DNA of 64,000 nucleotides from Enhygromyxa salina (GCF_002994615.1 NZ_PVNK01000232.1:51932-115931), one strand, 5' to 3'; shown: positions 7,731 to 22,653, numbered from the stretch's first letter. Notes: generated by a model not told the origin, from the sequence alone. Translations and numbers: made by a program.

Positions 7731-9686
7731 ATGAGTCCGCTGCTGTTGGCGCTAGCCAAGAAAAAAGAGGTCGATGTCTCGGCGCACATCGACATCGCCA
7801 CGACCTACCTGTGGGTCGCGCTGGCCCTGCTGATCGCCTTCTTCGTGCTTCGGCCCGAGCTCTGGCGGCGGCTGTGGTTTCGGCGCATCGACGCGCGCGG
7901 GCCCGCGCTCGCGCGCATCGCCCTGGGCATCACCTTGATCTGGACCTTCCTCGACCTGCTCGTGTTGCAGGGCGAGTGGCTGTTCACCGACCAGGGCCTG
8001 CTGCTCACCGACATGGCGCGCAAGAACTACGGCGGCAAGCTGCGCACGCTGTGGGACCCGGAGCATGGCTTCGAGCACTGGTGGGACGTGCTGCTGGTGC
8101 TCACGGACCGCTGGTCGATCCTGTTCATCCGCAGCGATCCGCCCTTCGTCTACGCGATGTTCGGGCTGCTGTTCATGTTCGGCCTGATGATGACCGTCGG
8201 GCTGTTCACGCGGGTCTCGACGGTCATGAGCTGGCTGCTGATGCTGCAGCTCTACAACTACAACCCGATCTACTACACCGGCGGCGACACGGTGATGCGG
8301 GTGATGTTGTTCCTGGCCATGTTCGTCGACTGGGGCCAGGCCTACTCCGTCGACGCGTGGCGACGCCGACGTCGGGCGATCCTCGCTGGCGCGACCCAGG
8401 TCCCGGCGCTCCAGCGGATCCCCGCGTGGCCCGTCCACCTCTTGATGATCCAGCTCGCGTGCATCTACTGCGCCACGGGTCTGCTCAAGAGCGGCAACAC
8501 CTGGGCCAACGGGACCGCGCTCTACTACGCCCTCAACCTCGATCACTTCTACCGGGTCCCGGCGTTCACGCTCTACGCCTGGGCCGACCAGCTCTACATC
8601 ACGCGGGTGATGACGGTCGTGACCCACTGGTGGGAGGCGCTGTTTCCGCTGGTGTTCGTCGGGGAGATCCTGCGCGCCGTCGACAAGGACCAGGCCGCCA
8701 ACACCTGGATCGGGCCGGTCCCGCGCTGGACCTTCTATTCGCTCGGTCTCGTCGCCTCGATCCTCGTGGTCTGGGCCGCGCCGACCTGGGCGCGGACCTT
8801 CCCGCTGTTCGTGCTCGCGGCGATGATCTACGTCGACCGCCGCTGGCTCCGCGAGCCCGACAAGTCGGGCGCGGGCGCGGTCGCGTGGTCGATTCGCGTG
8901 CTCAGCTGGCTGTGCCTGATCGGCTTTTTGGTCGTCGGGGCGGTGTTCGCCGATCTCGGCGTGCTCTACTACTTCAAGCCGCCGAAGAACGCGCCCGCTT
9001 GGGTCCAAAACAAGGACCTCCTGCGCAACCTGGCCTCGGCCGCGACCCTGGCGATCCCGCTGCTGCTGACCACGGTGATCCTGATCTTGCGCACCTGGGC
9101 GCCGCGCGCCTACCGGATCGTGCGTGACTGGCTCCTGGGCAAGCGCTTTTGGGTCACGATGGGCCTGTTCATGCACATCGGGATCGACCTGACCATGAAC
9201 GTCGGGACCTTCGTCCAGGTCATGATCTCGGTCTACCCGCTGTGGCTCGGGGGCGAGGACGTCGACGCGATGTGGCGCTTCTTGCTGCGGCGCCCGGCCA
9301 AGCCCGGCGAGGGGACCCGGCCTGCGCTGCCCGAAGCCAAGCTGCGCCGGGTCGGTCGGCGGCTGATCGCGCCGCTCGAGCGCGTGCGCCACCGGGTGCC
9401 GCGCGCGCCCTGGGTCGTCATCCACGGGCCGGCCGAGGCCGCGGTCCGGCGGGTGGCGTTGCTGCGTTGCTGGGATCTCGGCGAGCGCCTCGAGTTCGAG
9501 CTCGACCCCGAGCGCACGAGCGAGGTCCTGCGCCTGCGCTCGCCCGACGGCCAGACCACCTTCGAGGCTGCGCGCGCCGGTCGCGAGCTGATCTCGCTGT
9601 TCCCGGGCCTGTGGTGGCTGTGGCCGATCGGCATGTTCCCCGGCGTCGGTCGGCTCGCAGCCATGATCTTGCGCCAGCGAGTGTAG
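7731..9686 (+). CDS. HTTM/vitamin-K-carboxylase-like membrane protein 2
   Basis: The start is placed at 7731 because GGAGGA lies 4 bp upstream. The longer frame from 7620 would overlap the previous gene. The 651-residue product begins with a membrane-proximal AKKKEVD stretch, then HTTM features ARIALGITLIWTFLDL, GGDTVMRVMLF and ALYYALNLDHFYRV, with about ten or more hydrophobic segments. It lacks the long soluble WKMFAP-type tail of its paralogue and instead ends with about 120 basic and mixed residues. It belongs to the same transcription unit. Confidence 0.8.
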   Translation: MSPLLLALAKKKEVDVSAHIDIATTYLWVALALLIAFFVLRPELWRRLWFRRIDARGPALARIALGITLIWTFLDLLVLQGEWLFTDQGLLLTDMARKNYGGKLRTLWDPEHGFEHWWDVLLVLTDRWSILFIRSDPPFVYAMFGLLFMFGLMMTVGLFTRVSTVMSWLLMLQLYNYNPIYYTGGDTVMRVMLFLAMFVDWGQAYSVDAWRRRRRAILAGATQVPALQRIPAWPVHLLMIQLACIYCATGLLKSGNTWANGTALYYALNLDHFYRVPAFTLYAWADQLYITRVMTVVTHWWEALFPLVFVGEILRAVDKDQAANTWIGPVPRWTFYSLGLVASILVVWAAPTWARTFPLFVLAAMIYVDRRWLREPDKSGAGAVAWSIRVLSWLCLIGFLVVGAVFADLGVLYYFKPPKNAPAWVQNKDLLRNLASAATLAIPLLLTTVILILRTWAPRAYRIVRDWLLGKRFWVTMGLFMHIGIDLTMNVGTFVQVMISVYPLWLGGEDVDAMWRFLLRRPAKPGEGTRPALPEAKLRRVGRRLIAPLERVRHRVPRAPWVVIHGPAEAAVRRVALLRCWDLGERLEFELDPERTSEVLRLRSPDGQTTFEAARAGRELISLFPGLWWLWPIGMFPGVGRLAAMILRQRV

Positions 9687-9695
9687 AGTCGGTCG

Positions 9696-10235
9696 ATGAC
9701 GGCGTGGCGCCCGAGGGTCATCGACGTCGTCGCGTTGCTCGGGTTCGCGCTCGCGTGGCTGGTGCCGATGGCGTGGGTCGCCTACCTCGGCGAGGCGCCC
9801 GTCGACTGGCCGATCAACACGCGCGACGCCTACGCGGTCTCCTGCCTGTTCGGGCGCGGCAACGAGCGCGTGAGCATGTTCTACGTCCAGGTCCGCCACG
9901 CCGGGCAGCCCGGCTGGCACGACCTGCCCGAGCACGAGTACTTCGGGCTCGAGCCCTTCGGCCACCGGACCCGCTTCGACCGCTTCATGAGCCGCTTTGG
10001 CTATCGTGAGGGGGCCGGGGTCGCCCGCCGCGAGCTCGGCCTGTGGCTCGCGGCCGCCCACGCCGAGCGCCACCCCGAGCAGCCGCCGATCCTCGCCCTG
10101 CGCTTCGTGTGGGCCGACCGGAGGATCTCGGCCGACGATCCGCCCCAGGGGCGCTGGCGCAAGCCGCCGCGGGCCGAGGCCGGGCCGATCCACCGGCTGG
10201 GTGAGGTCGTGCTGATCGAGGAGGGCGCCCCGTGA
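9696..10235 (+). CDS. membrane-anchored protein of the HTTM cluster, unknown function
   Basis: The 179-residue product has one N-terminal membrane helix (VVALLGFALAWLVPMAWVAY) followed by a soluble domain with no family I recognise. It starts 9 bp after the stop of HTTM protein 2, and its TGA overlaps the GTG of the next gene, so translation of all four is probably coupled. Its placement between HTTM genes suggests a soluble partner comparable to the C-terminal domain of HTTM protein 1, but that is an inference. Confidence 0.65.
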   Translation: MTAWRPRVIDVVALLGFALAWLVPMAWVAYLGEAPVDWPINTRDAYAVSCLFGRGNERVSMFYVQVRHAGQPGWHDLPEHEYFGLEPFGHRTRFDRFMSRFGYREGAGVARRELGLWLAAAHAERHPEQPPILALRFVWADRRISADDPPQGRWRKPPRAEAGPIHRLGEVVLIEEGAP

Positions 10236-11215
10236 CGGCGCCCGAGCCCGAGCTCGAGACGGCGCCCGAGCCCGAGCCCGAGCCCGGGCGCGTGGACGCG
10301 GCCCTGCGCTGGGCCCTGGGTCCGGTGCCCGCGATCCGACTCGAGAGCTTCCGCTGGGCGCTGAGCCTGGCGCTGCTCGTCTATACCCTCGCCTGGGCCC
10401 TCGACGCGCGCGAGTGGCTGACCCCGGCCGGCTACCACATGAGCGGCGCGGCCTCCTACGGCCTCCAGCTCCCGGTCCCGCTCCTCGGCCCGCGCACGGT
10501 CATCTTGTTCCTGGTCGTCTACGTCGGCGCGATGGTCGGGATCTTGCTCGACCTGCGTCCGCGCTTGTGCTCCTTCGTGGTCTTCGCCGGGCTGCTCTAC
10601 GTGACGACCGCCGACCGCCTCGCGGCGTTCTCGATGAACAAGCTGGCCCTCGTCGCGTGGTTGATCCTGCTCCTCGCCCCGTGGCCGTCCGCGGCCGAGC
10701 AGCGCGGCGGCGAGGGCGGCGAGGGCGAGGACGCGCTCGCCGAGCTGCGCTCGGCCTGGCCGCTGCGGATCCTCCAGGCCAGCTTGCTGATCCAGTACGT
10801 CGGGGCGGGGATCTGCAAGCTCCGGGGCGACTGGCTCAGCGGCGCCCCGGTCCTGTGGCTGCAAGTTCAGGGCATCTACATGACGCCGCTGTCGGCGTGG
10901 ATGGTGCGCGAGCTCCCGGTCTGGGCGTGGGCTGGCTTGCAGCACGGGGCGCTGGCCTTCGAACTCCTGGCGCCGCTGCTGTTTTGTGTCGCTCGCCTCC
11001 GGCCGGTCGCGTTCGCCTGGGGCCTCGCCATGCACCTCGCGATCGGCCTGATGATGTACCGGGTCGGCTTCTTTTCGTTTTTCGTGGTCACCTACTACCT
11101 GCTCTTCGTCGACGAGCGGGTGCTGCGAACGTTGCTTCGTCGGGTCACGCCCGAGGTCTCGCGGCGAGCGGGCGTCGCTGGTCGTGACCAGATCGACCGA
11201 ACAGCCGGGGGTTGA
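10232..11215 (+). CDS. HTTM/DoxX-like membrane protein 3
   Basis: The GTG start overlaps the previous stop (GTGA). The 327-residue protein opens with an acidic Pro-Glu repeat, then LESFRWALSLALLVYTLAW, LIQYVGAGICKLRGDWLSG and a row of membrane helices that match the HTTM layout in shorter form. It ends with a Tyr/Phe-rich helix (FFSFFVVTYYLLFVDE) and a short basic tail. The three HTTM-like proteins plus the 179-residue protein form a compact operon. No substrate can be read from sequence. Confidence 0.72.
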   Translation: MTAPEPELETAPEPEPEPGRVDAALRWALGPVPAIRLESFRWALSLALLVYTLAWALDAREWLTPAGYHMSGAASYGLQLPVPLLGPRTVILFLVVYVGAMVGILLDLRPRLCSFVVFAGLLYVTTADRLAAFSMNKLALVAWLILLLAPWPSAAEQRGGEGGEGEDALAELRSAWPLRILQASLLIQYVGAGICKLRGDWLSGAPVLWLQVQGIYMTPLSAWMVRELPVWAWAGLQHGALAFELLAPLLFCVARLRPVAFAWGLAMHLAIGLMMYRVGFFSFFVVTYYLLFVDERVLRTLLRRVTPEVSRRAGVAGRDQIDRTAGG

Positions 11216-11269
11216 CGGCAATTTCCGCCGCGGCTGCGAGGAATGGTTGCCGCTCACGCGGCGCCTCGG

Positions 11270-11289
11270 TACCCTGGTCAGACAGGGTA
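11270..11289 (+). promoter_or_regulatory. 5' leader hairpin before the RRM gene
   Basis: TACCCTG and CAGGGTA form a perfect 7-bp stem around loop GTCAGA, ending 29 bp before the ATG. It could be an operator or an RNA hairpin through which the RNA-binding protein regulates its own translation. Both ideas are inference. Confidence 0.35.
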
Positions 11290-11318
11290 AAGGACCCCGG
11301 ATCGAGAAGCTGAGAGAG

Positions 11319-11831
11319 ATGTCGACAAAACTGTTCGTCGGCGGCCTACCGTGGGCAATGGATAACCAGCGCCTCAAGGAAGTGTTCGCCGAATTCGGTG
11401 ACGTGGCAGATGCCCGCGTCATCCTGGATCGCGAGACGGGTCGTTCTCGTGGGTTTGGTTTCGTCACCTACGCCGACGCGGCGGGGGCCGAGAAGGGCCT
11501 CACGCTCGATGGTCAAGAGGTAGACGGACGCCGCATACGAGTCGATCGCGCCCAGGAAAAACAGCGGCCGGCCCGGGGTCGACCCCGCGGCGATGGGGGC
11601 GGGCGCTCCGCCGGGGGCGGCGGTCCACCCGGTCCGTCCGGGCGTGACGCCGGGGGCCCGCGCCGTGAATTCAAAGATGACTGGGGCGGCGGCGGCGACC
11701 GTGGCCGCGACCGCGACCGTGGCCGTGGCAAGGGCAAGGGCCGTGGGCGCCGGCGCGGAGGTCGTGGCGGCCGTGGCGGCGGTGAGGGCGACGGCCCGCC
11801 CGGTGGTTTCGGCGAATTCGACGAGTGGTAG
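11319..11831 (+). CDS. RRM-type RNA-binding protein with Gly/Arg-rich tail
   Basis: The 170-residue product carries one RNA recognition motif: RNP2 is LFVGGL at residues 5-10 and RNP1 is RGFGFVTY near residue 48. The rest is a Gly/Arg/Asp-rich disordered tail. This matches the small bacterial Rbp proteins of cyanobacteria and Myxococcus, which bind RNA in the cytoplasm and are often cold-induced. The start at 11319 puts RNP2 right at the N-terminus as in the family. A longer frame from 11184 would overlap the HTTM gene. Confidence 0.9.
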   Translation: MSTKLFVGGLPWAMDNQRLKEVFAEFGDVADARVILDRETGRSRGFGFVTYADAAGAEKGLTLDGQEVDGRRIRVDRAQEKQRPARGRPRGDGGGRSAGGGGPPGPSGRDAGGPRREFKDDWGGGGDRGRDRDRGRGKGKGRGRRRGGRGGRGGGEGDGPPGGFGEFDEW

Positions 11832-11895
11832 CGACTGCCCGCCCGGGCGTCGCGCGGACCCCGGCTCGTGGTGGCATCGGGGGTAGCATCGGGCT

Positions 11896-15407
<3,512 letters not shown>

Positions 15408-15430
15408 GTACCCCCCGCAGGCGCGTTCAC

Positions 15431-15527
15431 ACCGTGCCACGACCGGCCGCGACGCGGCCGGTCGCTCGGTGGGCGGGTATGAGCGACGCGACGTGGGTGC
15501 GTGGCCTCCCAGAGGGCACGAGCGGCG
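15431..15527 (+). repeat. dispersed two-hairpin intergenic element, copy b
   Basis: GTGCCACGACCGG opens a hairpin at 15443-15461 (CCGGCCGC, loop GAC, GCGGCCGG). It is followed by GTCGCTCGGTGGGC, GTATGAG, and a decayed second hairpin around CCCAGAGGG at 15508-15516. It lies in the convergent gap between the fibro-slime and sigma-factor genes. A further hairpin GAGTCG/CGACTC follows near 15611-15628. Confidence 0.65.
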
Positions 15528-15643
15528 CCTCGGCGACTCCTCGCTCGATGGGCCGGGGTGCCATGGCGACGGTCTCCAGGGCCGGCTGGCGAGGGGGTGA
15601 GGCGAAGGAGCGAGTCGGGGGACGACTCGAGGGGGGCTCGGGC

Positions 15644-16273
15644 TCAGGTTGGGGGGGTGAAGACGCCGCGGACCGAGGTCACCCATTGGTTGAGCTCATC
15701 GTCGGTCGGGGCGGCGGTGCCTCGTTGGCGGGCGAGGCCTTCGATGCGTCGCTCGAGCATGTCGCGGGCTCGGCTCAGGCGGCTCTTGACGGTGCCGGGG
15801 GCGACGTCCATGACCTCGGCGATCTCGGCGACCTTGAGCTGCTCCCAGTAGTACAGCTCGACGACGATCTGAAAGTCGAGGGGGATGCTGCGCAGGGCGG
15901 CGATCAGCAGTCGCTGCTCGCGGTGGGCGGCGACGAGGGAGGTCAGCGAGGCCTGGCTGTCGCCGCCGAACTCATGGATCGAGGTGTCGAGGGGCGAGAA
16001 CACCTTGTTGGCTCGGTGGCGGCCACGCAGGTGCGTGATCAGCTGTCGCCGGGCGATCCCGAACAAGTACGCGCGGAAGTTGCTGTGCGCGCGCTGGTTG
16101 ACCCGAGCCTCGAGCAGGGCGAGCAGCGCTTGCTGGGTCAGATCCTCGACCCCGTCGTCGAGCTTGCTGCGAAAGAAGCGGAACACGCTCGAGAAGTGGC
16201 GGCGAACCAGCGCGTTGCCAGCGATCTTGTCGCCTTCTCGCCAGGCCTCGAGCAGTTGCAGGTCGTCGTTCAA
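15644..16273 (-). CDS. ECF-type RNA polymerase sigma factor
   Basis: The 209-residue product has a sigma-2 region (FRFFRSKLDDGVEDLTQQAL and FRAYLFGIARRQLI) and a sigma-4 helix-turn-helix (LKVAEIAEVMDVAPGTVKSR). No anti-sigma gene is adjacent. The C-terminus adds about 30 residues beyond sigma-4. It lies 55 bp downstream of the Omp85-like gene on the same strand, the last member of a four-gene run, so it may control an envelope response that includes this operon. That target is an inference. Confidence 0.9.
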   Translation of the reverse strand: MNDDLQLLEAWREGDKIAGNALVRRHFSSVFRFFRSKLDDGVEDLTQQALLALLEARVNQRAHSNFRAYLFGIARRQLITHLRGRHRANKVFSPLDTSIHEFGGDSQASLTSLVAAHREQRLLIAALRSIPLDFQIVVELYYWEQLKVAEIAEVMDVAPGTVKSRLSRARDMLERRIEGLARQRGTAAPTDDELNQWVTSVRGVFTPPT

Positions 16274-16328
16274 CCCACCGGGAAGTCTCTCACACCTCGG
16301 GGCCCGCGCGCAGTGAGAGTCTCTCGAG

Positions 16329-17819
16329 TCAGAACATCTGGCCGATGTCGAGGTAGAAGCCGAAGTTCTGATCCGTCGGCGACCAGGCTGGATCGGCCCG
16401 GATCACGAGGGTCTCGCCCCAGGTGATCCGAAGGCCACCGCCGAGGCCGACTTTGATGTCGCCGAAGGGACCGTCGACGTTGGCCCCGGCCAGCTCGACG
16501 GGGCGGTAGTCGGTCCACACCCGCCCGGCGTCGACGAAGGCGAGGGCCCCGAGCCCGAAGCGCTGGCGGGCGATGTCGAAGCGCACGAACATCGAGCGCA
16601 GCTCGAGGTTGACGAGGGCCTTTTGCTTGCCGAAGTAGCGCTGGCGCGGGACCCCGCGGACCGACCAGCTGCCGCCGGGCCCGTCGCGCTGGACCAGGAC
16701 CCCGAACTGGCCGAGCTCGTAAAAGGGCGGCTTGCCGACGAGGTAGTCGAGGGCCCCGCGGGTCGCGAGCACCAGGTACTCGCCGTAGAGCGGCACGAAC
16801 ACGGCGGTGCCGAGGAACAGGTGGCCGAAGACCAGGCCCTGATCGACGCCCGGTGAGAAGCGCCCGGACAGCTCGGTGAACGAGCCGCGCGTGGGCATGT
16901 ACTCGTGGTCGCGGGTGTCGTAGAGCAGGCCGAGGTTGAGGGTCCACAGGGCGTGGTTTTGGGTCCCGTGCACGAGCCCGCGCAAGGTCTCGCCGTCCTC
17001 GCTGTCGGTCTCGCGCAGCTCGAGGTCCTCGGACAGCTTGGTGTCGGGGTAGGGGTTGATCACGTCGTAGGCGATCGAGGTCCCGATCAGCGCCTCGAGC
17101 CGCTGCTTGTGATCGACGCTGGCCCCGACGCCGCTGTAGGTGCTCGGCGGGCAGCGCTGGCTGCGTTTGGGCCCGCAGGCCCGCCGCGCGTCGTTGCCCG
17201 TGCGCGAGCGGTCCCACAAGATCAGCCGGGTGTTGAAGTCCAGCATCGGGTAGATGCGGTCGTACTGGTGGTAGCGCCGGGCGGCCGCGAAGGCGTCGGG
17301 GTCGACCTCGGGATCGATCGTCTCCCAGGGCTCGAGCGAGGGCGTCGCGTTGCCGATCCCAAACCAACCCTGGTTCGTGAACCGGCGGAAGCGAAGCTGG
17401 GTGTTGATGCGCAGGCGGCCGCCCCACAGGCCGGGGAAGTCGGCCTTGATGTAGTCGTCGTGGAAGGGCAGGCGCACGCCGACGCCGGGGGTGTTCTTGG
17501 CGGTGGCGTTGAGGACGATCTCGAGCCGCCAGCGGTAGGGCTGGTAGTCCGGGTGGAACCTGGCGAGGGTCATCAGGGCGCCGAAGCCGAACCCGAGATC
17601 GATGTCGTAGGAGATCGCCGGGAGCACGCCGACCTCGAGGCGATGGGGGTCGTCGGGGTCGCGCTTCTTCTTCTCCCGCTTCTTCTTCTTCCGCTTCTTC
17701 TTCTCCCGCTTCTTCTCCTCCCGCTGCTCGTGCTTGGCCTCGCTGGCCGGGGCCTCGACGGCCTCGGCCGGCGGTGCCCAGCTCAGCCACAGCCCGAGCG
17801 CGACAGATCCGATCAACAT
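16329..17819 (-). CDS. Omp85/BamA-like outer-membrane beta-barrel
   Basis: The 496-residue protein has a signal peptide, then a highly charged KKKREKKKR-type block at residues 30-52, and a barrel domain of the bacterial surface antigen (D15) type. The conserved VRG box is seen as VRGVPRQRY near residue 390, followed by Phe-terminated amphipathic strands to the final F (DIGQMF). No POTRA domains are evident before the barrel, so this resembles short Omp85 relatives more than BamA itself. It starts 16 bp after the lyase-like gene, so the two are cotranscribed. Confidence 0.78.
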   Translation of the reverse strand: MLIGSVALGLWLSWAPPAEAVEAPASEAKHEQREEKKREKKKRKKKKREKKKRDPDDPHRLEVGVLPAISYDIDLGFGFGALMTLARFHPDYQPYRWRLEIVLNATAKNTPGVGVRLPFHDDYIKADFPGLWGGRLRINTQLRFRRFTNQGWFGIGNATPSLEPWETIDPEVDPDAFAAARRYHQYDRIYPMLDFNTRLILWDRSRTGNDARRACGPKRSQRCPPSTYSGVGASVDHKQRLEALIGTSIAYDVINPYPDTKLSEDLELRETDSEDGETLRGLVHGTQNHALWTLNLGLLYDTRDHEYMPTRGSFTELSGRFSPGVDQGLVFGHLFLGTAVFVPLYGEYLVLATRGALDYLVGKPPFYELGQFGVLVQRDGPGGSWSVRGVPRQRYFGKQKALVNLELRSMFVRFDIARQRFGLGALAFVDAGRVWTDYRPVELAGANVDGPFGDIKVGLGGGLRITWGETLVIRADPAWSPTDQNFGFYLDIGQMF

Positions 17820-17835
17820 CGGCTTCAGTGTCCCG

Positions 17836-19305
17836 TCAACGGGCGCTGGTGAACAGCTCGTTCATGAACTCGGTCAGCAGGCGCGCGCGAAAGCTGGGTT
17901 CGAGCGCGTTGAGGATCTCGTTGACCTCGGCGCCGACCTTGGGCGACCCGCTGGACCCGACCCCAACCATGGCCATCAGCTGGCGCATGGTCTGGTCGTT
18001 CATGGTCGAGATGTCGACCTCGGACAGGGCCTGGAGCACGTTCTTGACCAGCGGGCTCGGCTCCGAGTCACGGACCTCTTCGACGCACGCGGCGATGTCC
18101 TCGAGGACCGGGTCGATCCACGGGAGGTTGGCGGGGTTGATGCACAGGTGGATGTTGGCCGGCGAGTTGCCGTAGCTGAGCTGGACCTGGAGGTACCAGC
18201 CGCGCTTGTTGACGGCCTCGGCGAGGCGGAAGATCGGGATCGTGTCGGACGCGAACGCGACGTGGCTCATGTCGCTGCGCCCGAGCAGGCGCAGGTCGGG
18301 GTGCGCGTCGATGAAGTCCATGACCTTTTGGGTCGCGGCGAGCACGTGGGTGGCGATGTCGAGGTAGCCGGACTCGCCGAAGAAATTGAGCACCGCCCAG
18401 GCCGCGGCCACGGGCCCGCCGGACTTGCTCGACTGCACGGTCGCGTTGGAGATCGTGTAGCCGGTCCAGTTGGCGCAGGTGAAGATCTGGTGCTTGCGCA
18501 GCTCCTTGTTGCGATAGAGCACGACCGACGCGCCCTTGGCCGCGAACGCGTACTTGTGCAGATCCATCGAGATCGAGCTGACGCCGGGCACGGTGAAGTC
18601 GAAATTGGGGAACTCACGGCCGAGCTGGCGAAAGTAGGGCAGCAAGAACCCGCCCATGCAGCCGTCGACGTGAAGCCACAGGTCGCGCTCACGGGCGAGC
18701 TCGGCCAGCTCCGGGATCGGATCGACGACGCAGTGGGCGTAGGACACGGCCGAGCCGACCAGCATGATCGTGTGCTCGTTGATCGCCTCGCGCATCGCGT
18801 CGACGTCGGCGCGGAAGCTGACCGGGTCGACCTCGACGGCGATGACCTCGAGGTCGAGGTAGTGGGCGGCCTTGTGGAACGCGGCGTGGGCGGTGACCGG
18901 GAGGACCACGTTGGGCCGGGTCGCCGATCGGGCCAGCTCGGGGCGGCGCGAGCGGGCCCAGTCTCGGGCCGACTTGACCGCGAGGATGATGCTCTCGGTC
19001 CCGCCGCTGGTGAAGTTGCCGACGACCTCCCGGTCGCCGCGCAGGTGAGCCGCGGCCATGTCCACGACCTCGTTCTCGAACTTGAGCAGGCTCGGGAAGG
19101 CGGTCGGGTCGAGGCCGTTCTCGCTCAGGTAGGCCATGTAGGCCCGCTTGATCACGGCCTCGGCCTCGGCGCCGGGGTCGAAGATGTAGGCCCAGACCTT
19201 GCCCGAGCGCCAGTCGAGGTCTGCCTCCCGGTGTTGTTCGAGATGCTCGATGATCTCGGTGGGGGGCAGACCGTTGGTGGGCAGGGACAGGCGTGCGTCG
19301 CTCAT
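17836..19305 (-). CDS. PLP-dependent sphingosine-1-phosphate-lyase-like enzyme
   Basis: The 489-residue protein is a group II PLP decarboxylase fold. It has FTSGGTESIILAVK near residue 95, the cofactor Asp214 in HVDGCMGG, and the Schiff-base Lys251 in DLHKYAFAAKGAS. The downstream SVVLYRN-type strand and ANWTGYTISNATV segment resemble sphingosine-1-phosphate lyase more than glutamate decarboxylase. The expected reaction is retro-aldol cleavage of a phosphorylated long-chain base, but another amino-acid substrate is possible. It lies between a TetR regulator and an Omp85-like barrel in one operon. Confidence 0.83.
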   Translation of the reverse strand: MSDARLSLPTNGLPPTEIIEHLEQHREADLDWRSGKVWAYIFDPGAEAEAVIKRAYMAYLSENGLDPTAFPSLLKFENEVVDMAAAHLRGDREVVGNFTSGGTESIILAVKSARDWARSRRPELARSATRPNVVLPVTAHAAFHKAAHYLDLEVIAVEVDPVSFRADVDAMREAINEHTIMLVGSAVSYAHCVVDPIPELAELARERDLWLHVDGCMGGFLLPYFRQLGREFPNFDFTVPGVSSISMDLHKYAFAAKGASVVLYRNKELRKHQIFTCANWTGYTISNATVQSSKSGGPVAAAWAVLNFFGESGYLDIATHVLAATQKVMDFIDAHPDLRLLGRSDMSHVAFASDTIPIFRLAEAVNKRGWYLQVQLSYGNSPANIHLCINPANLPWIDPVLEDIAACVEEVRDSEPSPLVKNVLQALSEVDISTMNDQTMRQLMAMVGVGSSGSPKVGAEVNEILNALEPSFRARLLTEFMNELFTSAR

Positions 19306-19351
19306 CGGCCCCGCAAGGGTCGATCATCGACGCCGCCCAAGTCCAGCGCAC

Positions 19352-20098
19352 TCAATTCGTCGGCACAGCCGGGCGCGGGAGCTCCTGATCGAGGCCCCGG
19401 GGCCGAAACAGGTCGAGGGCCTCGCGCATGAGCCGGGGCAGGTCCGCGCGTCCGTCGAGCTCGTGCCACTCGGCCATCGTCGCCCGCATCGCGCCGAAGG
19501 TCGCCCCGGCCAGCATTCGCGCGCGACGCTCGGTGATCGGGGTGGGTTGCCGACGGACGGCCAGGAGCGCTGTAGCGATCGCCTGCTCCCAGAGCATGTC
19601 CTGCTGGCGCTCCTGCTTGCTGAGCACGGGCGACGACTCGATGATCCGCGCGCGGGCGAGGATCCGATCGCGATCACGCATGTACTCCTCGGCCAGGGCC
19701 AGGCACGCGCGGCGGACGTGGGAGAAGCCGTCATCGGTGGGCTCGCGCGCGGACAGAAGCTCGCGAAAGCGCTTGAGGTGGTCGCTGTTGTCGACGAACA
19801 GCAGCGCGTCCTTGGTCGCGTAGTAGCGGAAGAAGGTCCGGCGCGAGACGTCGGCTTCACGCGCGATCTCGGCGACCGTCGTACCTTCGTAGCCCTTTGT
19901 TTGGAACAGCGTGAACGCGGCCCGGGCGAGGGCTTCGCGGGTCTGATCTTTCTTGCGCTCACGCAGCGCGACGATCGAGAGCTTCTGCGCCGCCGGAGCC
20001 CGGTCGGCCAACTGCCGGTCGGCCAACTGGTGGGTCGACTCGCGGTTCACGTCGACATTGGGGGAGACTTGGTTGCTGCTAAAAGGCGCGTCGGGCAT
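19352..20098 (-). CDS. TetR-family transcriptional regulator
   Basis: The 248-residue product has a TetR helix-turn-helix at about residues 60-105 (TLFQTKGYEGTTVAEIA then ADVSRRTFFRYYATKD) and a helical ligand domain. The first 45 residues are unusually long and polar, with a repeated LADRQLADR. The start at 20098 is preferred because AGGAG sits about 6 bp upstream. An in-frame ATG at 20146 is the alternative. It is first in the operon with the S1P-lyase-like gene 46 bp downstream, so it probably controls that operon in response to a small lipid-like ligand (inference). Confidence 0.9.
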   Translation of the reverse strand: MPDAPFSSNQVSPNVDVNRESTHQLADRQLADRAPAAQKLSIVALRERKKDQTREALARAAFTLFQTKGYEGTTVAEIAREADVSRRTFFRYYATKDALLFVDNSDHLKRFRELLSAREPTDDGFSHVRRACLALAEEYMRDRDRILARARIIESSPVLSKQERQQDMLWEQAIATALLAVRRQPTPITERRARMLAGATFGAMRATMAEWHELDGRADLPRLMREALDLFRPRGLDQELPRPAVPTN

Positions 20099-20209
20099 GG
20101 GTGACTCCTGTTCTTTAGGTGGTCGCGTCTTGGCGAGACGGTTCACGTTGTGTCAGATCGCCAAGCTAGACCCCCTTTGGAGCGCAATATCGCCCGTTTT
20201 TTAAATTGC

Positions 20210-20275
20210 GAAGACGGCGGACCAAGTGGTCCGCCGTCTTCTATTGACTGTCCCAAAGGCCGTTGAGTGGCCTTT
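20210..20275 (-). terminator. double hairpin terminator after hppA
   Basis: Reading from hppA, a 7-bp stem (AAAGGCC/GGCCTTT, 20255-20275) is followed by a perfect 15-bp stem at 20210-20241 (GAAGACGGCGGACCA and its complement). No clean T-run follows on the minus strand, so function as a terminator is likely but not certain. It separates hppA from the TetR operon. Confidence 0.6.
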
Positions 20276-20296
20276 TCTCCGTTTTGGAGATGGTGA

Positions 20297-22615
<2,319 letters not shown>

Positions 22616-22653
22616 GGTAGGGATTCCTTGCCTGGAGAGTGGGTCTCGCCCGC

